A stretch of 64,000 nt of DNA from Bubalus kerabau (GCF_029407905.1 NC_073646.1:18618001-18682000), one strand, 5' to 3'; shown: positions 22,442-33,599, counted from the first letter of the stretch. Translations and numbers: made by a program. Notes: generated from the letters alone by a model not told the origin.

Positions 22442-22534
22442 TGCTGCTGCTGCTGCTGCTTAGTTGTTTAGTCGTGTACAACTCTGTGTGACCCCAGAGA
22501 CGGCAGCCCACCAGGCTCCCCCGTCCCTGGGATT
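22442..22534 (-). mobile_element. 5'-truncated BOV-A2 with perfect 10-bp duplication
   Basis: A CTG-repeat tail followed by about 70 bp of BovA. CTCTCAGGGC lies at 22432-22441 and 22535-22544. Confidence 0.94.
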
Positions 22535-22544
22535 CTCTCAGGGC

Positions 22545-22990
22545 AGCTAACAGTTACTGAGTGTTTACATGTGTCAGACTCTGAACTCAGTTCTTCATCT
22601 ATGAAGAATATTTCATGTCTATAATATCAAACATTATCTAATATTAAATATCCAACAGGGCTTCCCTAGTGGCTCAGATAGTAAAGAACCTGCCCACAAT
22701 GTAGGAAACCTGGGTTCAATTCCTGGGTCGGGAAGATCCCCTGGAGAACAGGACGGCAACCCACTCCAGTATTCTTGCCTGGAAAATTTTATGGACAGAG
22801 GATCCTGGCAGACTACAGTCCGTGGGATTGCAAAGAGTCAGACATGACTGAATGACTAACACTTTCACTTTCAAATATCCAATATACAATATTTGCTAAT
22901 AAAGTAAGTACTCTTTTCATCCCTTTATTATAGATGATAGAGATTGAGGCTCAGAGGATGAAGAAGTTGACTGAAGTTGGATGCAAAAGT
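22545..22990 (-). mobile_element. MIR SINE split by a Bov-tA
   Basis: Reverse MIR at 22545-22655 (AACAGTTACTGAGTGTTTAC) resumes at 22873-22990 (GAGATTGAGGCTCAGAGG) after the younger SINE. Confidence 0.6.
22656..22872 (+). mobile_element. Bov-tA SINE with perfect target duplication
   Basis: The tRNA-Glu head GGCTTCCCTAGTGGCTCAG plus one BovA unit. AAATATCCAA lies at 22646-22655 and 22873-22882. Confidence 0.95.
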
Positions 22991-23084
22991 GTCAAATGCC
23001 TCTTCCAGTTCTTCCACTCACACAGATCTGTAATACAAGGGCTGAGCATATGCAGTAATAATTGGGACATTTATTAATAATGAT

Positions 23085-23255
23085 TCCCTTTACTAGGCAC
23101 TTGCTATTGTGGCCCACTTGTTAGAGGTTTTACTGGAATCAGATTTAATCCTCACACAACATTAGGAGATAGATACTATTTATTAATAGGCCCATTATAG
23201 AGTTGAGAACACTGAGGCTCAGTGGGTTAAGAGACTGGCCCGCTAGATGTGCGCT
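23085..23255 (-). mobile_element. MIR SINE
   Basis: TTTAATCCTCACACAACATT and GAACACTGAGGCTCAGTGGG mark a reverse MIR. Confidence 0.65.
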
Positions 23256-23464
23256 GGACCTAGGATCCAAAAACAATTTATTAGACTTTAGAGTATGTTT
23301 GATTAGCTCAAGGGAACTGGCCATTAAGTAGAAAAGGATCAATTCTTTCTCTGTTTCTTTCTTTTTTTTTTTTAACAGTGGGTATCAGCTGGCATGTATA
23401 TAGCATGAGGTAGCTGAGGGAAAAATTCCCTACAGAGGATTTGTAAGTCCTTCAAGAATACTCA

Positions 23465-24416
23465 CCAACTGGTATAGCCACTATGGAGAATGGTATGGAG
23501 GTTCCTTAAAAAAAACTAAAAATAGAGCAGTGCCACCTCTGGGCATATATCCAGAGAAAAACATGATCAAAAGGGTACATGCATCCCAGTGTTCCTTGCA
23601 GCACTGTTTACAGTAGCCAAGACATGGAAGCAGCCTAAATGTCCATCGACAGAGGGATGGATAAAGAAGATGTAGTACATATATACAATGAACTATCACT
23701 TTGCCATTAAAAAGAATGAAATAGAGCCAACATGGATGGACCTAGAGATTAGAGATTGTCATACTAAGTGCTAAGTCACTTCAGTCATGTCTGACTCTTT
23801 GTGACCCCATGGACTATAGCCCACGAGGCTCCTCTGCCCATGGGATTTTTCAGGCAACAATACTGGAGTGAGTTGCCATTTCCTCCTCCAGAGGATCTTC
23901 CCAACCCAGAGATAGAACCTTATATCTCTCTTATATCTCCTACATTGGCAGGTGGGTTCTTTACCTCTAGCGCCACCTGGGAAGCCCTGAGATTGTCATA
24001 CTGAGTGAAGTAAATCAGACAGAGAAGGCAAAATATCACATGACATCCCTTTTATGTGGAATCTAAAAAGAAATGATACAAATGAACTTACAAAATAGAA
24101 AGGGACTCAGAGACACAGTGAACAAACATGGTTGCCAGGGGGGAAGATGGGGAGGGAGGGATAGGGAGTTTGGGATGGACATGTACACACTGCTGTATTT
24201 AAAATGGATAACCAATGAGGACATATTGCATAGCACATGGAACTCTGCTCAATGATGTGTAGCAGTCTGGATGGGAAGGGAGTTTGGGGGAGAATGGAAA
24301 CACGTATACATATGGCTGAACCCTTTCACTGTTCACCTGCAATTATCACAACATTGTTAACTGGCTATACCCCAATACAAAGTAAGAAGTTTTTTTTTTT
24401 TTTTTAAAAGGACACC
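23465..24416 (+). mobile_element. L1 LINE 3' end, host of a nested SINE
   Basis: ORF2 C-terminal and 3' UTR sequence (CTGGTATAGCCACTATGGAG, GCATATATCCAGAGAAAA, ACATGGATGGACCTAGAG) running to CTGGCTATACCCCAATACAA and an A/T tail. It is interrupted at 23769-23988. Confidence 0.9.
23769..23988 (-). mobile_element. Bov-tA SINE nested in the L1
   Basis: Reverse Bov-tA from TGCTAAGTCACTTCAGTC to CGCCACCTGGGAAGCCC. It is flanked by GAGATTGTCATACT on both sides (left copy ending 23768, right copy from 23989). Confidence 0.95.
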
Positions 24417-25904
24417 TACCACTCCCAGCCCCTGGGAATAAGCAAGGGTAAAGAGACAGGGGGTTCATTTCTGCCTCTGAGGGTCTAATTTCTTCCTTCA
24501 AGCGCAAGGCTTATGACTGGGGCCCTCTCCATGGCTCCTCTGGATATGGAATAGTGCTCACACTGGCTAATCCTCCCTGGGATTCACCCCAGGTGCTTGC
24601 CACTGGTGGCTGCTGTGTGCACAGGATGCTCATTTGCTTGACAGTTTTGTGGACCCAGAGTGATGGTCACTGGGTGTCAGGGGACCAACAGGAAATCAGA
24701 GGCTTCTGGGCTCTTCATCTGGAGTTCACTTGGGTGTCAGAGGCTAATTGTGGCTCCGCTCAGGTTGTCACTGTTTGATTAAACATCTTGCGCTAAGCAC
24801 CATCTGTCTCCCAATGGCTGCTGGGGGTAGGTATTTGCAGCTATGGGCAAATTTCTTATCAATCATGCATATAAAACACAGCCAGTATGAAAGCTTCATT
24901 CCTGTTGCCTGTCTTCTTCTGTGCAGTCAAGGACAATGGGACAATTAAAGGAGGCTGGCACTCATTTACACATTTCACAAACATTTACTGAGCAACTCAC
25001 CCTGCACCAGTCACTGGGCCACACACTGCAGATGCAGTGCTGTGCAAACACGTAGGTGCAACGAGTCCACAAGGGGCTTACGATCTATTTTAACCAAGTA
25101 GAGGTCTGTTCTGCTACCTACTAGCTCTGAGGCCTTGGGTGAATCACGCGTTTCTCTGGACCTTTTCTCATTCAAAAAGCATGTGCAGGTAGGTGCTAAG
25201 TGGCATTCACAGTACTGAGGCTGCTGGAGTGAGGAGGCAAGTCTCTCTCCACTGGCAAGGGAGGCAGAAAGGGAAAGAGGTTGCATGACTGAGAAGCGAG
25301 TGTGACCCAGAGGGCCCAGGTATTTTCTTGGTCCCACAGGAGAGAAAGTAGGGATGAATTCTGACTTTGAGGCCTGGGAAAGCTGCATGAAAGTGTGAAG
25401 AGGAGCTGGGATCCAGGACCTGCATGAGCAAAGGAAATGGGGCCAGAGGTGACACTGTCAAGAAGGAGGAACATAATAGATAAATTAAACAAATAATTCT
25501 TCAGCTAATAACCCAAGCTGTCTTTCTAGCCTGAAGGCTCTCTTCCCAGGGGCCATTTCCTAGGGACAGCTGATTGCTCTGCAGCTAAAGCCAGGTATAA
25601 CCTGCAGCAATCAGCTGTCGACTTTGCACCTCCAGCTGCTTTCTAGTATAAGGTCTGCATCAAATGTCTCCAAGTTAAAAGAAGGAAAAGCAATACCAGG
25701 TGATGCCAAGAAACAAATCCCACTCACTAGGATAACAAAAGTCCCAGGACATGTTGTAAAGGTTAATCTACTTACCCAGGATTCCACTGCTATAGACATC
25801 ACCAACACTGAGCACAACTCTTGCAACCACTTCTTTGATGATTTGGGAGGCACTTCAGGGATTCCCAGTGTCATCCCAGGATGAAAAGAGGCAAAGAGTA
25901 AAGA
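24417..25904. other. Mostly unassigned; ancient repeat scraps
   Basis: 24970-25100 and 25395-25460 resemble a common old mammalian repeat (ACATTTACTGAGCAACTC; GCATGAGCAAAGGAAATGG) whose family I cannot name with confidence. No supported coding region. Confidence 0.35.
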
Positions 25905-26115
25905 TTCTGGAGACTTGCTGCTAAGGTGCAAACCTGCTTCTACCACTTTCTAGCTGTGTGAACTTGGACAATTTACTTAACCTTTCTGCGCTTCAGTTGG
26001 CACATCTATGTAAAAGATAATGATACAGTACAGGCTTTTGTGAGCATTAAATGAATTAATACATGGAAAGTGCCAAGCACAGTGCATGGTACCATATAGG
26101 CCATATAATTTTAAC
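25905..26115 (+). mobile_element. MIR SINE, near full length
   Basis: CTAGCTGTGTGAACTTGGAC, AACCTTTCTGCGCTTCAG, GCATTAAATGAATTAATAC and GCCAAGCACAGTGCATGG appear in order. Confidence 0.8.
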
Positions 26116-26212
26116 ACCATAACTATTAGGTTAGAAGTCCAGAAGGGTATGAAGTGTATTTGCTTGTTACTATTCACATATTGCCAACCTCTTACACAGT
26201 CCCAGGCATATG

Positions 26213-26659
26213 GTTGTTGTTTAATCACTAAGTTGTGTCTGACTCTTTTGTGACCCCCCATGTACTGTGACTCCGGCTTCCCAGGTGGCTCAGTGGGTAA
26301 AGAACCTGCCTGCCAATGCAGGAGACATAAGAGACACAGGTTCAGTCCCTCAGTAGGGAAGATCCCCTGGAGGAGGGCATGGCAACCCATTCCAGTATTC
26401 TTGCCTGGAGAATCCCCATGGACAGAGGAGCCTGGTGGGCTACAGGCCATTGGGTCACAAAGAGTTGGACACAACTGCAACGACTTAGCAAGCATATGCT
26501 GTAACCCACTAGGCTCCTCTGTCGATGGGATTTCCCAGGCAAGAACACACAAGTGGGCTGCCATTTCCTTTTCCAGGGGATCTTCCCAACCTGGGCGTCT
26601 AACCTGCATCTCCTGCATTGGCAGGTGGATTCTTTACCACTGAGCCATGAAAGAAGCCC
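26213..26659 (-). mobile_element. Bov-tA SINE, itself split by another Bov-tA
   Basis: Reverse Bov-tA, with its 3' part at 26213-26274 and its tRNA end at 26501-26659 (GGTGGATTCTTTACCACTGAG). The gap is the inner SINE. Confidence 0.88.
26275..26500 (+). mobile_element. Inner Bov-tA SINE
   Basis: GGCTTCCCAGGTGGCTCAGTG through GGACACAACTGCAACGAC, in the opposite orientation to its host. CATGTACTGTGAC / CATATGCTGTAAC are a diverged duplication. Confidence 0.9.
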
Positions 26660-27233
26660 TAAGCATATGGTAGATACTCTAAATATCTATTGAATGAATG
26701 ATTATGAATATAGATTAATGTGGCATTGTAGACATGCAGAAAAGGGCTTTGTCATAGTTTTGAATAGACTGGAAGATTGCTAAGTGTTTACTGTGGAAAA
26801 TGAGTCAGGTGATGTGATCAAGAGTAATTGGAAATTAATTTAGTGTTCAGTGAGAGAGGGATCTTTTAAAGACTATCAGCTTCTCCATGTTTTGTGCCAG
26901 AATCTTCCATGTGAATCCAATTTCAGTTCAGTATAAATTTAGTGATGCCTAACTATGTGCCAAGCCTGGATCAGTCTCTCAAGGAGTACAAGACCCTGGG
27001 CTCAGGGTGCTGAGATCTTACTGAATAAGTCATCCCACGGCAGCATGAGGAATAATTCAAACTCCTTGCTTCCTTCAATGACTATGCCATGGCTTATAAA
27101 CTCAGATGGCACAAGATAGCAGGCAGGTGACATCAATGTGTGAGGTGAGCCTGCAGGGGCCTTTAGTTGGCTCCCTAGCTTATAGCCCCTTTCAAGAGAG
27201 CAGCCACTGTTCATTTCCACCTAGTGGTTTCCC

Positions 27234-27399
27234 TGGTGCTGGGAAAGATTGCAGGCAGGAGAGTGGGGAGACAGAAGATGAGATGGTTGGATGGCATCGT
27301 CGACTCAATGGACATTGGTTTGAATAAACTCCGGACATACTGCAGTCCATGGGGTTGCAAAGAGTCAGACATGACTGAGAAACAACAGCAACAAAAACA
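27234..27399 (+). mobile_element. BovB LINE 3' end, 166 bp, with target duplication
   Basis: A very short BovB tail (GGGAAAGATTGCAGGC ... GACATGACTGAGAAACAAC) flanked by AGTGGTTTCCC at 27223-27233 and 27400-27410. Confidence 0.92.
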
Positions 27400-27436
27400 A
27401 GTGGTTTCCCAGAAGGCAATGACAACCAACTGTGGC

Positions 27437-27626
27437 TGTGCTCGGTAGCTCAGTCGTGTCCGACTCCTGGCGACCCCGTGGACTGCAGCCCGCCAGGCTC
27501 CTCTGTCCGTGGGATTTTCCAGGCAAGAATACTGGAGTGGGCTGCCATTTCTGTTTCCAGGGGATCCTTTTGACCCAGGGGTCGAACTGCAGGTGGATTC
27601 TTTACCATTGAGCCACCAGGGAAGCC
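27437..27626 (-). mobile_element. Bov-tA SINE
   Basis: Reverse SINE from GCTCAGTCGTGTCCGACTCC to AGCCACCAGGGAAGCC. CTGTGGCT / ATGTGGCT flank it as a probable duplication. Confidence 0.9.
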
Positions 27627-27744
27627 AAATGTGGCTCGGTAATCCAATAATTCAAGAGAGACTTGCAAGCAACACACACATACAAAAACACATGGTGACC
27701 CATGGTCTCAGATTTGAGACCTCTGCTCTATAGCAAAATCCTGT

Positions 27745-28140
27745 GTCTTTGCACCGACACCCAGATACCTTCCATATCATTAGCTCCCTTCTGCATCCCA
27801 TGCAAATGCTCTTCACTCCATGAGCTGTTGCCCCAGGGTGCAGTGCTCTTTTCTAGCTTTGTAGCACACTATGGGCTATTTCTTCTGCCTGGAATCCTTT
27901 CCCTGCCTGTACCACTTTGCGTGGCAGACTTTTTATTTTTAAAGCCTTTCCTGTTCTCAAGGCACTGAGGTAAGCACCTTATTGGATAGAGTATTTAGAA
28001 CCTTTTTATAATCTTTACCATCCATTAACTGGGAGTCCCTGGGAGGCAGAGACTATATTTCTTTTCTGTGAACCTTGGGGGCCTATCACAGGGCAGACAA
28101 AGAGTATGCACTCTGTCAATGTTAGAGAAATAAAAGAGTG
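27745..28140 (+). mobile_element. L2 LINE remnant
   Basis: TTCTTCTGCCTGGAATCC, a diverged middle, then GGGAGGCAGAGACTATATTT and ATCACAGGGCAGACAAAG follow the L2 3' order. Confidence 0.55.
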
Positions 28141-28142
28141 AC

Positions 28143-28175
28143 AGGTGGATGGATGGATGGGTGGATGAATGGATT
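28143..28175 (+). repeat. (GGAT)n microsatellite
   Basis: GGTGGATGGATGGATGGGTGG with imperfect units. Confidence 0.9.
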
Positions 28176-28324
28176 CCCCAAGGCAGTCTCTGTGGAGCAT
28201 TCATCTGCTGGCTGTCACTTCTGAGGTGCTCCATTCTGTCCATGATGACATGATCTTATCCCATCCCTGTCTTCTCTCTAAACCCGGTCTCTCTAGGTAG
28301 CCTCTTGGGAAAATTTTCCTGTTT

Positions 28325-28835
28325 CTTCCTAAGATGGTTGATGGATCTGGGTTCAGATTACCCATTTACTTGTCCAGGCATGATCTTAACTCAGTTTCCT
28401 CATCTGTGCAATGGGGATAATACTATTTCCCAAAGGACTTCTTAAGAAGACTGAGTTGGACTTCCCTGGTAGTCCAGTGGATAGGAATCTGGCTGCCAGT
28501 GCATGCAACCTGGGTTCAATTCCTGATCCAGGAATATTTCACATGTCATGGGGCAACTGAGCCCATGTGCCACAATTACTAAGCCTGCACTCTAGAGCCT
28601 GCGCTCCCTAACAAGAGAAGCTACCACAATGAGAAGCCTGTGCACCACGACTAGAGAGTAGTCCCCACTTGCTGCAACTAGAGAAAGCCCATGTGCAGCA
28701 ATGAAGGCAAAAGTGCAAAGCCCAGGGCAGCCAAAAATAAATAAATACATTTTTAAAAAAGAAGACTGAGTAACCTCATACAGTAGAGCATTCATACTAT
28801 GCCTAGCATTTAGTAGGTGCTCAAAAGTATTATTC
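28325..28835 (+). mobile_element. MIR SINE split by a CHR-2 SINE
   Basis: MIR core at 28325-28455 (CTCAGTTTCCTCATCTGTGC) resumes after 28759 with TAGCATTTAGTAGGTGCTC. Confidence 0.75.
28457..28758 (+). mobile_element. CHR-2-type SINE with perfect 13-bp duplication
   Basis: TGGACTTCCCTGGTAGTCCAG head, a GAGAAGCCTGTGCACCACG body and AAAATAAATAAATAC tail. AAGAAGACTGAGT lies at 28444-28456 and 28759-28771. Confidence 0.94.
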
Positions 28836-29046
28836 ATCCCAGGTGGCTCAGTGGTAAAGAATCTGCCTGTCAAGGCAGGAGATGCAAGAGACATAGGTTC
28901 GATCCCTGGGTAGGAAAGCTACCCGGGAGGAGAAAATGGCAACCCACTGCAGTATTCTTGCCTAGAAAATTCTGTGGACAGTGGAGCCTGGTGGGATATA
29001 GGCCATGGGTCACAAAGAGTTGACATGACTGAGCACACACACACAC
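28836..29046 (+). mobile_element. Bov-tA SINE ending in (CA)n
   Basis: CCCAGGTGGCTCAGTGGTAAAG to GACATGACTGAGCACAC, with the tail expanded into a short CA microsatellite at 29032-29046. Confidence 0.9.
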
Positions 29047-29104
29047 TTGTACATTGGATGTGATAGCTTCTTTCTTAGAGCATCAACTCTTTCCCTTGTC
29101 GGAA

Positions 29105-29335
29105 AGCGGGGAGCACCAATTCAGAAACCAGACTTTGTGGACTTAAATCCCAAGTTTGTCAATTCCTAGCTTTGTGGTCTCGGCTGAGTTACTTAAATAA
29201 TCCGTGCCTTAAAGTTCCTCATTTGTAAAGTGGGGATAAATAATTCCTGTCTCTTAGGGTTCTTGAGGGAATTAAATCAAGGGCTGAGAAGCGTGTTTGG
29301 CACACAGTGAGTGCTCAGTAAGTGGTCATTTTGTT
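29105..29335 (+). mobile_element. MIR SINE, near full length
   Basis: CTAGCTTTGTGGTCTCGG, CCTCATTTGTAAAGTGGGG, GGAATTAAATCAAGGG and GGCACACAGTGAGTGCTCAG are all present. Confidence 0.82.
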
Positions 29336-30176
29336 GCTTGCCAGCTCAATGAAAGAGACTCAGGGGTGAAGAGGACTTTGTGTGTTTACCAGGACTCCTT
29401 ATTCAGTCCAGCTTCCTGCCCTTTCCTACCTCTGGGTTAGCCAAAAACTTCCTTTAGTTTTTTAAGTAAAAATAAAAGACACATTTTCCATTTTCACCAA
29501 GAAATTTACTGAACAATATATTTACCATTTTGTTCCACTACCTTCTGCCATTTTTCAGGCAACTTCATAATTCCATCTTCCCGATACTTTTATTTTTTTC
29601 AGCAAAGAACTGTTCTAAGTGCCATTTACATTCTTCTAGGGAATTGAAATTTTTTCCATTAAGAGAATTTTGTAAAGGCCAAAATAAATGAAAAGCTGAA
29701 GATGTAATGTCTGGTGAATACAGCAGATGAATCAGAACTTCCCAGCCAAGCTGTAACAGTTTTTGCCTGGTCATCAAAGAAACACATGGTCTTGTGTTAT
29801 CCTGATGGAAGATTATGTATTTTCTGTTGACTAATTCTGAATGGTTTTCATCAAGTGCTGCCTACAGTTGGTCTAGCTGGGAGCAGTACTGTTGGAAGTA
29901 ATTGTTTGGTTTCGAGAAGGAGCTCATAACAGAGAACTCACTTCCAATCCCACCATATACACAACATCACTTTCTTTGAATAAAGATCTGTCTTTGGTAT
30001 TGTTGGTGGTGGTTCATTTCGCTTGTCCTGTGTTCCATTCCACATTATTGTACAATATCCACTTTTCATTACCCATTACAATTTGTTTTAAAAATAGAAC
30101 ATTTTTGTTATGTTTAAGGAGAGAATTACATGTGGAAATACAGTCAAGGAGGTTTTTTTCCTTTTCATTTAACTTG

Positions 30177-30444
30177 CTATGCTAAGTCACTTCAGTCGTG
30201 TCCGACTCTGTGCGACCCCATAGACGGCAGCCCACCAGGCTCCTCCATCCCTGGGATTCTCCAGGCAAGAACACTGGAGTGGGCTGCCATTTCCTTCTCC
30301 AATGCATGAAAGTGAAAAGTGAAAGTGAAGTCGCTCAGTCGTGTCCGACTCTTAGTGACCCCATGGATTGCAGCCTAACAGGCTCCTCCGTCCATGGGAT
30401 TTTCCAAGCAAGAGTACTGGAGTGGGGTGCCATTGCCTTCTCCG
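30177..30444 (-). mobile_element. BOV-A2 SINE inserted in the mariner
   Basis: Full dimeric BOV-A2 in reverse orientation, from TGCTAAGTCACTTCAG to GCCATTGCCTTCTCC. It is flanked by the near-identical duplication TTCATTTAACTT / TTCGTTTAACTT. It splits the transposase, so it is younger than the mariner. Confidence 0.92.
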
Positions 30445-30947
30445 TTCGTTTAACTTATGTGAACCCAAACATCAAAGTGATTAATATAACCAAACTGGTG
30501 CAAATGGTTTTCAACACTTGAATTGCATATTTTGAGTATATTAGCTATCTCCTGTGTAGTATAATGTTGATTGTTCTCAATTAATATCTCAATTTGATCA
30601 CTATCAACTTCAACTGTTCTAGCAAGGTCTTCAGCAAGAAAATTCATAAACCATTTTTGACACATTCAATCAGTCATAATCTCTTCTCCATACACTGCAC
30701 AACTTTTTTTTTTTTTTGCATTTCAGTTGTGTTTTTACCTTTCTTGAAATAATAAAGCATAATATGCCAAAAATGTTGCCTTTTTCCCTTCCATCTTCAG
30801 TAATAAAATGGTTCCACAAAAAATGACCAATTTTGATACTTTTTTGAAAAATGCATGCTGATATGTCACAATACTATCTAAGAAAATTGTTCTGAATGAA
30901 GTTAAAGACAACTAAGTTCTATTAGAGCCATCTTACAGAGGAAGGTG

Positions 30948-31160
30948 GGCTTCCCTGGTGGCTCAGTGGAAAGAATCCGTCTGCAATGCAGGAGCCACAG
31001 GAGATGTGGGTTTGATCCCTGGGTGGAGAAGATCCCCTGGAGAAGGAAACAGCAACCCACTCCAGTATTCTTGCCTGGAGAACCATGAACAGAGGAGCCT
31101 GGTGGGCTATAGTCCACAGGGTTGCAAAGAGTCGGACACAACTGAAGTGACTTTGCATGC
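30948..31160 (+). mobile_element. Bov-tA SINE inserted near the mariner 5' end
   Basis: The tRNA-Glu-derived head (GGCTTCCCTGGTGGCTCAGTG) is followed by one BovA unit ending GAGTCGGACACAACTGAAG. It sits between the mariner body and its right terminal inverted repeat. Confidence 0.9.
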
Positions 31161-31204
31161 ATGCCCACATGGAAAAAAACCGAATGAACCTTTTGGCCAA
31201 CCCT

Positions 31205-31929
31205 TAGAGATATTGACTTCCTGCTGGATTCAGGCACCTTGCTACAGCCATGGATGCCCTAGTAAATCAAAGGAAATAGTTTCTTCCTTCCTGGAGCTCC
31301 TAGCCTGGCAGAAGCCAGATCAATCCCCAGAGACAAGCTCCACAATAGCGGGAGGAAGCATGCTTTGGATGTGCTTAGGAAGGGGTGATGAGTTTGACCT
31401 AGAGAATCACAGACTGGGGGCCCAAGGGGCTGATTTCAGGCTGCAGGTGTGTCTTTGAGGTTTTTGAATCAGTTGCCATGTTTACAAACTGGAATATTTC
31501 ATGTCCAATCAAAGATTTGACCTCTTTGAGGGAGGCTCTTGGAGGCAGGCCACACTGGGCCCACATTTCCGCTTGGGGCTAGCCTCCAGCTCAGCAAGTC
31601 CCCCATGGGCCTCACTTATGTCTGCCATCTGCCTGCCCCAGCCCAGAGCTGGACTGGGAGCTGGAGGGAGCCCTGGTGGGAGAAGAGGTAGAGAAGTAAT
31701 AGCACTTGATTCTAATGATTTAAACTGGGTTTGAGTTGAATTTGTCCTGAGGCAATGGAGATTCACTGAAGGGCTTTAAGCACTAAAGGGTTTTACTAAG
31801 GAAGAGGACTGTTATTTCTGTACCTAACCACAGACATCCCTGAAGGTAGATGAAGGGGTGGTGGAGAACAGAGTTTCCTTTACATACTTCGTTGAAACTT
31901 TCAAACATGGGTTGGCACTGTAGCTTCCT
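31205..31929. other. No supported gene
   Basis: Mixed-composition sequence. 31720-31800 resembles an old repeat (GGGCTTTAAGCACTAAAGG). Opposing frames at 31501-31766 are chance. Confidence 0.4.
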
Positions 31930-32105
31930 GTTTTTTTCTTCCCATGTCCCCCTCCCTCCTGAACCTCCCTCCCATCTCCCTCCCCACCCCACCCCTCTAG
32001 ACTGTCACAGAGCCCCCATTTGAGTTCCCTGAGTCATATAGCAAATTTCCACTGGCTATCTATTTTACATATAGTATTGTAAGTTTCCATGTTACTCTCT
32101 TCATA
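31930..32105 (-). mobile_element. L1 3' UTR fragment
   Basis: CTGAACCTCCCTCCCATCTC and GTCATATAGCAAATTTCCAC match the same L1 3' UTR seen in reverse at 61770-62365. Confidence 0.7.
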
Positions 32106-32754
32106 TATGCAATAACTCTCCTCCTATATACAATTTGACAGCAGCAGCAGAAATGTTTAGAGGTACCATCTTCCTGCATAATGTGTTCCCTTCTCCTCTT
32201 AGGCTGGCAGGGGAAACTTCCACAGGATCTGGATGTTCAAGAACATCGAAAATTCTCTGATGCACACCCCCCGTGTGCTGCACGCTCTTCAAGGCCACCG
32301 TCCTGGTGGATGTTCTGGTCCACGATGGGACCTGTATCCCCTGAGCAGATGTGGGATTGAAGTGGCAGCACCTGTGCCAGGGGACGTGGAGGGACAGGGA
32401 ACAGGCCATGCCCGGAAGACAATGTCTAATTACCTGGGGGCCTCAGGAAGCAATTTTCTCTGCTTGGAGAAATTGGTTTTTATGCCTCTAGCCCATGTAC
32501 ACAGCTGAACGACATGTAGGTCAAGGAGCTATAATTATATGGAAATGGATTTATGTTTGGGAACTTCTAAAGACCCACCTCTGCACACAGGGAGGTGGCA
32601 GAGAGAGAGATTAGCTACCATTCTGCCCAAGCTGGGTTCAGCAGGTGAAGGACAGTTTGCTTCTTTGTGATTTTGAGGGGGCCTGTATCTTTTATGGTTT
32701 GGGGACACCTGCCTGAACATCACAGAAGAAAAGAAACCAGTAGTGCCCTTACTA
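32106..32754. other. No recognised feature
   Basis: Moderately GC-rich at 32200-32400. It looks single-copy, with no coding evidence. Confidence 0.4.
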
Positions 32755-32945
32755 GTGCTGTGATCACGAGCATGGGCATGGGATCCAGATCTGACTCCTG
32801 CTTGCTGTGTGACCCTCAGCAAATTACTTAACTTCTCTGTGCCTCCATGTGCGCATCTTGAAATGGAGACAACTGTGAGGACTAAATAAGTTAATGCATC
32901 GAAAGTGCTTAGAAAAGTGCATAGTAGACATCACTGGAATTATGA
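32755..32945 (+). mobile_element. MIR SINE
   Basis: GCTTGCTGTGTGACCCTCAG, CTTCTCTGTGCCTCC and GAGGACTAAATAAGTTAATG. Confidence 0.78.
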
Positions 32946-32984
32946 CCTCAGCTCCCTTGTCCATCCCATTTCACTCACCACTCT

Positions 32985-33150
32985 TTCCTTCCCTGTTTCC
33001 CAGTTTAGAGGAATCGTGGCACCTGCAGCACCCCAAACAAGCCCATCGTCTCCAGCTTTGAGCCTTTGCCTATGGAGCTCTCCCTTCCTGTAATGCTCCT
33101 CATCCATTTCATTAGGATGACCCTTGTCCTTGACCCTTAAGGAGTCAGCT
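32985..33150 (+). mobile_element. Possible L2 remnant
   Basis: GAGCCTTTGCCTATGGAGC and CTTCCTGTAATGCTCC loosely follow L2. Weak. Confidence 0.35.
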
Positions 33151-33339
33151 GGTCTAGTCCACCCCTCCCCCCATTGATGCTCCTATGGTCTCCCTATGAC
33201 AAAATAATCTGCCTCTGCCTCTCTTTCTTTTCTTAGCAGAAATACCATTTCCAAGAGATGATAGGGAAAATGTCAGTAAAAAATGCAAGTCTTTTTTTTC
33301 CCTTTTAGATATAAGAGAAAATGTAAGTAATAATAGCAA

Positions 33340-33372
33340 CAGTAGTAGTAACAGTGATGATGATGATGATGA
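33340..33372 (+). repeat. (GAT)n microsatellite
   Basis: AGTAGTAGTAACAGTGATGA runs into GATGATGATGATGATG. It is short and imperfect. Confidence 0.8.
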
Positions 33373-33469
33373 CAATGAATGATTCTATATATTTTTCTGT
33401 CATGAAGGAAGTGGTCTTTTTTAAAAATAATATTACTATATTTCTCCAGGTTTCCACACTGTTTCCATT

Positions 33470-33592
33470 TTCTTTTTTTTTGGCCGGCCACATCACATGG
33501 CTTGTGGGATCTTAGTTCTCCGACCACGGATTGAACCCAGGTCCTTGGCAGTGAAAGTGCAGTCTTAACCACTGGACTGCCAGAGAATGCCT
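33470..33592 (-). mobile_element. CHR-2-type SINE, tRNA-proximal part only
   Basis: TTTGGCCGGCCACATCACATGG, GATCTTAGTTCTCCGACCAC, GAACCCAGGTCCTTGGCAG and TTAACCACTGGACTGCCAG. Confidence 0.8.
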
Positions 33593-33599
33593 GGACGTG

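Larger units (their letters stand above)
26120..26700 (+). mobile_element. L2 3' fragment hosting nested SINEs
   Basis: L2-like sequence ends at CAGTCCCAGGCATATGG (about 26213). It resumes at 26661 with GCATATGGTAGATACTC and CTATTGAATGAATG. GCATATGG is the target duplication of the outer SINE. Confidence 0.6.
29434..31204 (-). mobile_element. Mariner transposon remnant (bovine Mariner1/BTMAR1-like), split by two SINEs
   Basis: Both ends carry related terminal inverted repeats. The left starts GGTTAGCCAAAAAC at 29435. The right, in reverse, reads GGTTGGCCAAAAGG at 31203. Minus-strand fragments give mariner transposase pieces: an N-terminal helix-turn-helix part at 30665-30450 (TTQEIANILKI...HLHQFGY) and a C-terminal catalytic part at 29777-29565 (LGWEVLIHLLYSPD, with the last catalytic Asp context). 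Stops, frameshifts and SINE insertions inactivate it. Confidence 0.88.

Noticed and set aside
22441..22460. CTG triplet run as an expansion locus
   Set aside because: It is the normal (AGC/CTG)n tail of BOV-A2, also seen at 47926 and 49384.
26275..26340. tRNA-like sequences with A and B boxes
   Set aside because: They are the tRNA-Glu-derived heads of Bov-tA and CHR-2 SINEs. No free-standing tRNA gene was found.
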